A stretch of 64,000 bases of DNA from Schizochytrium sp. TIO01. Taxonomy: Eukaryota > Sar > Bigyra > Thraustochytrida > Thraustochytriidae. A model generated the notes under the pieces. The model made no database searches. It saw nothing but the letters and a program-made list of their open reading frames with translations, and had not been told where the DNA came from. Below, in pieces: positions 34,908-45,174 of this stretch (positions within the stretch are counted from its first letter, which is position 1; every line of letters begins with the position of its first letter). Location of the stretch: positions 4,028,337-4,092,336 of the forward strand of contig SMSO01000037.1 of the NCBI GenBank assembly GCA_004764695.1. Direction: 5' to 3'. A program made the translations under genes and the position numbers.

Positions 34908-37900
34908 TTGCTTTGCCCTATTCCCAAAACTGAAGAGCTAATTTTGTAGTGTCAGCGCGTGCACAGAAACTCCAATCTGGGGTACCTAGAAAAGACCCAA
35001 CCTTCGAGCCCTTTTAAATTTTACAAGATTCAAACAAAATAAATTCACAGCAGTCTTAGCAATTCCTGATTTCTGCCTCGGTTCCAGATTAGTTTGTTTT
35101 TCAACTTGTCCCAGCTTTTGAGCAGATAATTGGTATGACTAAAGACTGGCTTCTGCTTACTTATTAGTGGTTCGCCGTGGCAAAAGGTCAAGCGGGCCCA
35201 GAGACCTTCACGCAAGACAGTCAGCAGTAAGCTACAGCACAACAAACGCCCAGGGTCCACAACTCAAAAGTTTCTGGAGAAAAGGTGCTCGCTCGCAGAA
35301 ATAACGAGATGCTGCGGAATGGATTGAACGAAATCAGTCTAAGCGAGAAAGAGAATCGCCACGACAGACGCTCGCTCTCCTGGCCTATAATAAGAGTACC
35401 GGTGCGACTGAGCCTTTACGACACCCGAAGCAAGTCCAAAGGGATCCGCGTCGGAGGCTTGTCTTCGGTGGCCGCCCTGGCGCCACGCGACTCGGCGTCG
35501 CCGCGGCGCAATACTTTAAAGTGGACTCTGCCTTCTTAGTAGTGCCTCTGCTTTCGCGTGCGCGCCTGCTCCTGAGGGAACTAGAAAAGTAAAGTTACTA
35601 ATTAGTAACAGTACGATAACCATTTTTTATTAATTATTTTTATTGATTTGTGTGTCTAATTAGAGAATAATAACAATGATAGGGAATTAAAAAATAAAAT
35701 AAAAAACAGAAAGGACATTTTTAAAATAATCTCTAGAAGCTCTATTTATGACTGATGTGGAGGTGGAGGTATGGGCTAAATCTCAAGCTTGAGATGATTC
35801 CACCTAGTCTCAGAGAGTTTATAATTGGACTTGGCTTAGAATCGTTGTCATTCATGTTTATTGTTTGATTGTTTTGTTTTTTTCAGATCCGAGCGTTAAC
35901 TTTCGCTTGAAGATGATTGAGTGTTTTTGCTTTCAAAGGTGTAAATGAATAGATAGTACCTAGGTCTACTCACAGTTTTAATTGTAATTTAAAAATAAAT
36001 AAATATAAATATACCGCCCTATATAATATATACTTTCGCTCAATTGACAGCACGTTTTCACCAAAAAGAGAAGCATCACCTCACAAACCAGCATGTTGAC
36101 TCGAAAATCCAAGCACCTTCCTTAATACGCAGCCGTATGCGGGCGTCCATAGCCTATATTACTTGTCCTCATAGGCGCGAAGCGGGGGCGCGTGTACCTT
36201 CCTACTTGCCTTTTAATTCGAGGAAAGAGAGGACTTGACGAAAAGAAAACGTTGTTTTTTATTTTAAAATAAATAAATAAAGAACAAAAAAACTTGACTA
36301 AAACCGACTTGAAGCCTCGAGCGAATTACCTTATTCGTTTGCCTCTCTTTAACTGCCAAAGCTTTACCTCATGCGTGCCCTTCTTTTCTCGAATTTGATT
36401 CAACCGTAGTTCTAAAGTTAGGGGACCTCATTTTTGCGTTGCTGTCAGTTGGTCGCGCACTTTTCTGCAAGTGCCGCTTTAAAACTGTTATTTTAAATAA
36501 CTGTACCCTAAGTCCAGATCCAGAATTATGCAAGCTCGAAGACAAGGCGACTGCTTGACAAACAACCACGACCTTCGTGCATATCCGCATCTTGCCTCAC
36601 ACGACCTGAGTAAAGTCGGTTTAAAGAAGCTGGCGTCGTGACCATTGTGCCATCTAAAATAAATATGAAATTGTTTGTAGCTACCTGAAAAAAAATGTGA
36701 ACTAAAACCAACCATTGCTCGTGCGTCCCAGCAGCACGTGCGTAAAGAGGGATTTGGAAAAGCTGAAGGACTTTCTCAAGCTCTCGGATTTAGACGCCAA
36801 ACCTGGATAACTATTCTGGGGTACTTTGCTGTAGTCTGTGATGGATGACTCATCTAGAATTGAGTTCCTGTACTATGCAGTGTCATATGTGTCATGTTTG
36901 AACCCTGCCAAACATTCGAACCCTTTCAACCTAAATGCCAATAATCATGGGCCCTTCATACGAACTCTTAATGATCATTGATCATGATCATGGTCATCCC
37001 TAGGTGTGTGCTAAGTATATAAGGCTAAAGTCTTTATAAACACGGTCGCGTCGCTGCAGTCACATTAGCAAGGGAAAAGGGGCGTATCCATTTTCAGCGT
37101 GAAGGAAGTTTTGGACAGACCGGTTACTTGAAATGGTAATTGTACTTCGCCACAGCTTCTTCTCCATCGCAGAGTAGCATATAATTGGCATATGCGATGG
37201 CATAACGTTGAGATTTTAGTCAAGCTCGCTGATTGTATACAAGAGGTCCCGATGCCAGCAAGTGTATCGTTTATTTATCGCAGGTTCTTCTAAACGAACT
37301 TCTTTTCCAAATGTTCTGTGATAGAAAGCATGTGCTGCTTGATCTTAGATGGTTCATAGAGACAAACGAGTTATTATACACAACACATCTTTCGCGAACT
37401 GAGTTTGAGGGGAGTTGGGACTGTATAAACCAGCGAGAAGCTAGCCCTGTTCTCTTAAGGCGGGGTTCCCTCAAGTACCCGGTGTTTCTACTGGCACCAC
37501 AGCAGAAGCAATATATTCACAAGCTAGATGTCAGGGGTTGATTGCTGGAACAGCTAATGTATCGCTCTCAAACTTTGAATCGTCTATGCGTGGTGTCATG
37601 TATCTACTTGGTTGCTACTGCTATCTTGCAAAATCTAGTCTGGGCATTCTCCTGCAAAATTATAAATGTCCTCGGGCAACCAGCAGCACTCATTCACTAA
37701 CCAGGATGTATATTAGAGTCGATGGTATACATTACAGTAATAACGATGACTGACAGCAATGGTGAGAATTCAAAGAGGGTCTTCCATAGCGAATCTGTCG
37801 TCATAGTCTGCAATTTGACTTTGCAAATTCCAACTTTTATTTACCATTCAAGTCTGGCAGCACCGAACGAACGAAAATCGACCAGTGGAGTGAGGAAGCA

Positions 37901-38931
37901 GGAGAAGAGGGCTCCCAGCAAGTCGCCTTCCAACACTCCGAACGCAGACTACCCTTTGATCTTGCTTACAGCAAGTTCAAGATATTGTTTTGTATTTCTT
38001 AGTACTACCAGCCCTCGCACATTTCGCTTCTTGCCAGAATAGAGTCATAATTTTAGAAATTGTTGAAAACAGAGAAATAAGAGTAGTGCTAAATGATTTA
38101 CGCGTATGTGCAATGTTTTTTCACTTTCAAACAAAAAACTTCTTTGCCTCCCTTTCAAAGTTAAAAAGACATCGTCGTAATAGCTGTACCCACATAGTGT
38201 CCTACTTTTTAAAGTGGAAAAAGCACTATCACGAAAATGAAAATGTGCGAGCAAGCCCAGTCTCTCGCTTCTGCCGCGCTTGGTCCCATAGGGCTGGCTA
38301 GCTGCCTCGTCTTCCTCCCTTAGGCTTGTGCACAAAGAATTCACCCTCGCCTGCACCGCTCCATCGCTCTCCACCCGAATGACATGAATCCCACCTATCA
38401 AGCAAGACATTCATCGCGAGAATGAGCAATCAATCAACCAATCCATCCCACTCTTTATTTAAAATCTCTTTTCTTTTATTGGACTCCATCAATCTCGCTC
38501 CGCGACGTTGGAACATTTGGAACTGATTATCAAACTGATCCACTGTACTACAGGTATGTAAATGGTACAATAGTAATCAGTATCTAACTCAATAGCGCAC
38601 CATGCTAGGGGAGCCAGTACTATAGAGTAAATAAGACGGAACGACTTTATAGAGCTTGGTACAGTGGAACAAAATTTAGGTAAGTAGAGTGAATTGTTAT
38701 ACAAGTAGAGCAAAGGCAAAGAAGAAGAGGGCTCTTTCTTTCCAGTTATCTCTTTCTGTTTTGAGTGTCGAGTTCGTTGTTTTTTTAAATTTCATTATGC
38801 AGAATGAAATCGCAGCTCGCAAGCGCTGGGAAGGCGTGATTGCGGCGAGTAAGCGCAAAAGCTCCGCGGCGGGGGCTTTGAGGTAGCATTCGTGGAAGCT
38901 TTGCGGAAATCTTACTGCACCACCGACCGGC
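34908..38931. other. Intergenic region without recognised genes
   Basis: Open frames are short and have no domain. It is GC-rich at 35380-35560 and AT-rich at 35590-36060 and 36230-36300. Around 36970-36995 there is a cluster of overlapping TGATCA palindromes. Upstream promoters of the PH-DnaJ gene (-) and the GTPase gene (+) must lie within it, but no specific element was recognised. Confidence 0.6.
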
Positions 38932-41380
38932 ATGGCCTCCAGATCGGCAAGATTTCGGTGCGGCGATCGTGATGTGGAGACCACTACCGAGGCCCTGGAA
39001 AGAGCTCAAGGATCGCGCCTCTTTGATGCTCTAAAAGAAGCGGAGGAGCGCGAAGCCGAGGGATCTGATGAGTTAGAACGCTCCGGAAGCTTTGCAGAAA
39101 GGTCCTCCGATACCACAGAAACCCAGAAGGACAGCTCCGGCGGGAACCTGAGTGCGTCCGAAGACGCCAAAGCCCATCTTGAGACAAGGTCTGGAGCCCA
39201 AGAGCCTTGTGATTCTGACTCTTCTGGGGGAAAAGATGCTGATCAAAATCAGGGGGGGCAGAGGAGGAATCCTTTGATTCTACAGCTGGATGAGGACTTG
39301 ATGCAGTCTGTAGACGTAGACGAACTTGCAGCGATTCTGAAGTTTTATGAAGGTGCTCAAGAGGAGGCGTGGGTCCCGCAGGATGTGGAGGGAAGGAAGC
39401 GTCTCGAGAGCACTGCGAGCTCATTGAATGCGCAAGAAGCTCTCGATACGCTTCGGCGTGCGAGCATGGATTCCGAGGGAGATAATAACCGAGAGCCTAA
39501 AACGGAAATGGGACCATTTGTGGAGAATACAATTTCCCCGGGGTCCAACGTGCCACATGCACAGAGTGAGACTCCACACGCTGAAAATAGTAACATTTGT
39601 ATTGATATTCAAGGCATCACAAGAAGGGGTTCTCAAACGACATCTGCTCCGTCGCAAGGCCCATCGCAAGTGCTTTGTGAACTTTCTGACTTGGTAGATG
39701 AGGCAGATGCTACGCCAGATACCGAAATTGTCTCGCCCAGTGGGATCTCTGCAACCTCAACTATGTCTTCAACGCTAGTTTCACCGACAGGAACCATGAG
39801 CGAGCCCAACTCGCCTCCCTCATTTTCTGCATCGATTGCAGGCATGGCAGCACTAGCGCTTTCCTCGGCCTCTAGACGCATGTCTGAAGACACTGTCCAG
39901 TCAGATGCATCATCTGTGGATGAGTACGATGTTATTGAGGATGCTGAACAAGACCAGCATCAAAATCAAGAAGGCGCGGATAACAGTCGTGTCTATGGCG
40001 AAATTCTCCAAAAGTTCGAGTCGCGTGGCGATCAATCAGGTGTTGACCAAGACAATTACGCAAATGTAACTGGTGAGTCGGGGGCAGAGGCCGTAAAGGC
40101 GACTCCTAAATCTTGTGCAGAGGATAGCCCACATGTAGACTCTGCAGCAGATGAGCATGTTGTCAACGAAGAATGTAAAGATGAAGATGAGGTGGCGGAG
40201 CTGGAGCGACGCATTGCCGAACTCACGACGCAAGTTCAGGACCTTGAGCTCAGTCCAGACAGTACTCTCAGCCTTCGTGCAAAAGAAAGCATTAAAGTGG
40301 AGCTTCAAAAAGCCAAATATGAGCGAGACCAGCTACTCCTCGCACAGCGTAATGCAGGAAAGAAGCTTGCGTTTAATCTCATCGTAGTAGGCTGCACCGG
40401 CCAAGGTAAAAGTAGTTCCTTGAACATGCTTTTGAATCGCAATGTGTGCCGTGTGAGTGGCGCACAAGCACAAGGCACACGCGGATGCGAGATGAATGAT
40501 GGCTACATTTCAGATGATCATTTTGTAAGCTTTATTGACACTCAAGGTCTCGGTGCAGATACTTCTGTCACTGACACAGAACTACTTTCGAAAATTATGA
40601 TGTCTACGGAATCAATCAGCAAGCTGCGCATCATCAATAATGTCCTCATCTCCTTTGACACAAACACACGTGCTACTCCAGCAACGATGGCAAATGAATT
40701 AACCCTGATGGAACTTTTTGGGGAAATGCGCCAGTCTTGTTTTCTTGTCTTTACAAAATGGAACACTAATGCAGTACAGGTGGAGTGGAATCAGCCATTA
40801 CGCGCCTGGTGTCGCCGCTGGCGCCGGGCAGATACTGTGGAAGAGATTGATGAAGAGCCTCCCTCATATGCTGATATGTATGCAGCTTACACCAAGTACA
40901 TCTTGCGTGCAATGAATAATGATGAGGATGCTGGTGCCTTCTCCAAGATGGGTACATTTTTGTCATTCTTTGAGGCTCGCGTAGTTTGGGCGTACAATCT
41001 TGACATGCTCCAAATTGCCGATATGGAAGACGGTGAGCTCGAACCATATATTGTTAAATTGTACCACCATTACCGTGAGAAGGCCATCCAGTGCTTGCGC
41101 CAGGGATCTACTGAGGTGCCTGTCTCAGAGATAAGTTTTCTCAAAGAAGATACCGGATACTTTGGGTCGTGTTGCCACCCGGCTTGTTGAGTCCCGCGAC
41201 GAGAAAATTCGCCAGCTTGAGCGCATTGGTCTTGACATCGAAAAACGTAAAGAAATGTGCAATGTCTTTACTGACATGGCCACTTCACACTATTCCAAGA
41301 TCTCAGCAGGTGACTATCTTGTTAACGACGAAACAAACCACATGGATAAAATTGCGAACCTTGCAGGGTTTTCTTCCTGA
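38932..41380 (+). CDS. AIG1/septin-like P-loop GTPase with long acidic N-terminus
   Basis: Starts at ATGGCC (38932) in good context. Residues 1-415 are acidic, Ser-rich and presumably disordered. About 418-470 is a coiled coil (VAELERRIAELTTQVQDLEL). The G domain follows: P-loop GCTGQGKSS at 487-495, a Thr-Arg-Gly switch I, DTQGLG at 536-541 and TKWN at 608-611 as the specificity motif. This pattern fits the AIG1/IMAP/Toc34 group of TRAFAC GTPases rather than Ras. The helical C-terminal part is interrupted: after GY at 41158-41160 the frame runs into a stop 11 codons later, while the next frame continues in register (GRVATRLVESRDEKIRQLER) to a stop at 41380. Removing one T from TTT at 41161-41163 joins them into a protein of about 815 aa. 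No membrane segment is seen. Cellular role unknown. Confidence 0.8.
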
Positions 41381-42535
41381 AACTCCGCGTGTCGGGTGCA
41401 ACCTTATGTAAATCTTTTGCTGTTTCCTTTTTAGTTCCACATCTTCTTTAAACATATCGTTCCCTTTTTATTTTATTCTTGTGGTTTTCCCATCCAGGTT
41501 CAAAGATTATGTATGAAGTGCCCCTGTCTTCAATCCAATGAAGAATTGTTTTCATTACTATTTTTGAAGTTGTACTACTTTGCCTAAGAAAGTTTGCAAT
41601 CTAAACCTCTGCTTAAATAAGACAACATCCTATGTGCATTTGTCCAAAAAACATTTTAGTACAGCGTGTGAAAATTTGATTAAAATACGGGGGGTAAACC
41701 CCGACTCAATATAAATAAATTCCTTTAATAGGTAATATAATTAGCGGAAAAAGGGTATTATATAAATATGATAATATGGTGGTCTTATGGAGAAGATTAC
41801 TACAACATGAGCGACAGATTTATCTGATTAATATACCCCTTTACTATGTCTTTTAGAAAATACTGGGAATTTTGAACGTTTTGAACGTTTTGGTTCTTAC
41901 ATACCTAAAAAAAACTTAACAAAATATAATGTCGAACATGGTTATTGGATAGCGCACTTTGCGAGAGGCGTAGGGAAAGGTTTCAAAACATCCTTAGTAG
42001 TAGGTAGGCACATCACAATGCGGCTTCTAGTAGTAATTTATCTGTCATGGTAGGATTCGGCCCTGCCCACATTTATTTTTGCAATAAGTACATGTGGCCC
42101 GGTACAAGACCCTTGCGATTTAGCTGTATAAAAAAGAAAACGCAATCCCTGAGTAAACTATGAAGAATCCTGCTTGGAATTGGAGAGGCCTTCTCACAGG
42201 AAAAGGTGATATGAAATTTAACAGTGTTTCCAACTCTATCCCGACCATTTTAGTTATGTACAACCTTTTTATGAACATGATGAGAAGGTAACTGTACCTA
42301 TGACAACGCGTTAGATTATATATGACCTCCAAATGGTGGTGTCTATTCTGTATAAATGATATATTCTAGTTGCGTAGGTCTTTATTAAGAGATAGGATGG
42401 CCAAGGAACCACCAAACTCCAAACACTACAACTGAAGCAACAAGCTCGAAAGGTACTTCAACCAGAATTTGCCGTCTCAGCAAATGCCCTCCTGGCGCTT
42501 CGCATTTACGCAAGTGAAAAACGCTAAGCGCATCG
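41381..42535. other. Intergenic, AT-rich
   Basis: No gene recognised. There is a small perfect hairpin (GGGGT-AAA-CCCC type) near 41689-41703 and a direct repeat of TTTTGAACG at about 41872-41890. AGTAGGTAGGCA occurs near 41999. Confidence 0.6.
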
Positions 42536-43098
42536 ATGACTGCGGTTTGTCCCGGCGGTTGCGAGCAACGCAGCACTGACCGTGCCATTATCTACGCCAG
42601 ACCGTCCTCCGCCAAGCCAGACAAGAATTTCAAATGCCAGATTGGTGATCTCCAGTGTGCCTATCAAGACGCCTTCGCCGTCTACCAAGACATCCGGTCA
42701 ACTTCAACAGGCCGCCCTATTGGACTACCGAGGTTCACCGCACCCTTGCACTCTGGCTCTGTGAAGATTGCCTACCATGCTATCGTTTTCCCTAAATTTG
42801 AAACCTCAAAAAGTTGACCAGACAGGTCAAAATCAACACAGTTCGAATAATGTGTCGTTGGCTTTCGCCAAGCGTTCATTTACAAAGCCCAGGTCCTTCT
42901 CTGGTGTAAACCGGTCCTTTGCCGAGAGGATTGCACTGCCAAAACATGTATTGAACGTGGCACCTAAGATTCACAACAAGCTCGGAACATCCAAGGTTTT
43001 CAAATGGCCCCAAAAGTTGCAAACACTTAGCCGATCGTGATGTCCACGCCGCCAGAGGCATCATCCTTTTGCGCTACCTATCCAAGGACGTTATTTAA
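42536..43098 (+). pseudogene. Broken Fanzor (TnpB-like RuvC nuclease)
   Basis: Three reading frames, joined in order, give the C-terminal half of a Fanzor protein. Landmarks in order: a CPGGCEQR segment near 42548 where the RuvC-I DPG-R motif is expected, IGDLQ near 42636, FPKFETSK at 42788-42811, FRQ...YKAQ...WCKPVLC then the RuvC-II-type glutamate and TAKTC at about 42863-42949, HNKLGTSKVFK near 42972-43004, and DRDVHAARGIILLRYL at 43033-43080, with the RuvC-III Asp and the usual C-terminal helix. Stops at 42815 and 42848, a stop after 42960, and two frame changes inactivate it. Cys positions of the zinc ribbon after KTC are replaced (R and W). Fanzors are eukaryotic relatives of IS605/IS607 TnpB, guided by an RNA. 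No intact copy, partner recombinase or defined element ends are visible. Confidence 0.72.
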
Positions 43099-45174
43099 GA
43101 TCTGTCTTTCAGTTGCAGGTTGGCTTCTAACCCCCAGAAAATGCAAGTTTTGCAAAAAAAATTATTGGTTAATTTCAAAGCGTCAGTGTAATACTTTAGT
43201 TTATTCGGTTCGACAGCAAAATTCGACAGCAAATTCGACAGCAAATTCGAAGAATATGGTGCCGTCGAGCTTCGCTGAGAGTAGTCAGACAGGCAGCGCG
43301 CAATCAGCAGACCTGTCAGCCCGGTGGTGACGAGCGCTGCTACGGTCGGGCTCCGCGGAGAACTTCAAGTTGAACTCACTTCGTTTGAGTCACACACTGC
43401 TTGGAGAGCCATACGGTCTGGTCAACGCTCAGTGCTGACTCAGGCGGCAGCGAGCGAGCGAGCGAGCACGAAGCAAGTAGGTAGGCAGGCACTCCAACCT
43501 CGCTGCAATGCCGTGGGCCAGGACTCGCCCTGAGAAACGCAGGTTCAAGGGCGCTGCTGCGCGAGAAGGAGTAGGGAAAGCAAGAGATTTGAAATTCAGG
43601 CAGAACATCCAGAACATTCAGAGTTCATGAGATCGATCTTCGAAGACGAGGCACTGTTGATGTTGAACTCGTGTCGTGACCACGCTGCTCCAACGACAGG
43701 TACTCGATGGCCAATTTAGAATATATCAAGAGGCCAAAGGCCTGCGTTGATTATTCATCTATACGTTCATTCATTCACTCCCTGAGCAGGCAGGCTTAAC
43801 TTTCAGATATTGTGACATTTTGGCATGATACGAAGATTTGAAAGGTTCTTGACATTCTTGGTGCTGGAGCTAGCGGGGGCGTTGTAGATGTGTGCAAGCA
43901 AGCACACGCAGACTGGGCAGCGTGCACGCTCGTGCGACCTGTGGCTGGCAGAGCAAGAAGTTCCTTTTCGCAGCGGGAGCGAGCGCAACAGGCTGGCAAT
44001 ATGTAAATTTGCGCGAATTTGTAAACTGCGAGAGAACCTGTGCTCACTCTGGGGTCCCAAACCATCGAAAAAACTCACCCTTGTGCGATCGTGCGACAGA
44101 AATATGTTACAAGCTTGGCCGAACGCTGTGCCGCTCTTGACGAGGCCTTCGTGGCCCTCCCGGCAGGCCCCGTGGCGATGGTCTTCGCTTCGTTCAGGTA
44201 GAATTTTGGTGTTGTTTGTTATCATTTTCATCGGTATTCACAATATTCACAAAAGTGTTTCGTTGTGGCTTTTTTGGCTTTTCTCTGAAGAGTTACTTCG
44301 GGAAGAAAGAGAATCCAAGAGCATAAGAACTTGAACCAACTTGAACATTATGATCTATGAACGATAGCATCAAGATGCTCCAGAAGACGACCAAAGCAAG
44401 GTCCACGAAAGCGTGGATAACCACGCCATGCTACCAGTGTTGGTGCCGGTGCCGGTGCCAGTGCCAGTGCTGGCAGCACCCGCTAGGTCATTGGCAACAG
44501 TGGATAGGTAGCTAGCGCTATTCATTATTCGTCAGTGTTCCTCGATGTCGGAAAAAGAGTAGAAAAGAACACTAGAGAAGAGAGAGAACTCAAAAGGAAA
44601 AGAGGGGGAAAAAGGAAAAGGGCTCTTTCGTTCTTACTAAAAGAATTGACTGACCTGCAGAGGCCTGAATGTTCTGCGGGTCCGTCTCGAAGCTGCTTTG
44701 AGAGAATATGGGCAATATAGTTCATATCATTATATTATCTTTAAGTTTCTGCACATCCTGTATCTCAAACATAGTAGTACTGAGCTCAGATCAATCAATC
44801 GAACAATCAATCAAACAGCAGACCGCGATCAATTGCGCGAAAACCGCTGCCACCGCCGCCGACCTACGTCGCGTCAGGCTCTGAGGAACCTGCGCTTGCA
44901 CAAATTTAGATTTAACTGAGGCGCCGCGAAGAGGGACTCTCCGCGTGCAGTGAATCGTGCCCGCCTGAAGCTGGACCTCGAAGAGAGCTTCAGAAAGGAA
45001 ACCTTGCGATATCTTGACGAACCTCGTCAGAACCTGTTCAACCCTCGCTAAAGTCTGAACGGGATCTGCTCGAGCACTGGGAAGCTTCGGCTCGGATAGG
45101 CTTGAGGCTTTGCATCTGAGAATCGTACCGAGTTTCAGAGCTTGAGGAACGCGTACATTCGGGAGATTGTCACC
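43099..45174. other. Intergenic region, no gene recognised
   Basis: It contains short local repeats: three ATTCGACAGCAAA units at 43211-43245, a GAGC run at 43450-43467, and GGTGCC/AGTGCC units at 44440-44470. Open frames (up to about 150 codons on the minus strand near 43800-44230) show no domain. Confidence 0.6.

Noticed and set aside
41999-43492. AGTAGGTAGGCA on both sides of the Fanzor remnant as possible element ends
   Set aside because: The motif also occurs elsewhere (for example near 54970), so its placement is not informative.
43796-44334. Overlapping open frames of about 140-150 codons on both strands
   Set aside because: Open on both strands with no domain or codon bias resembling the real genes.
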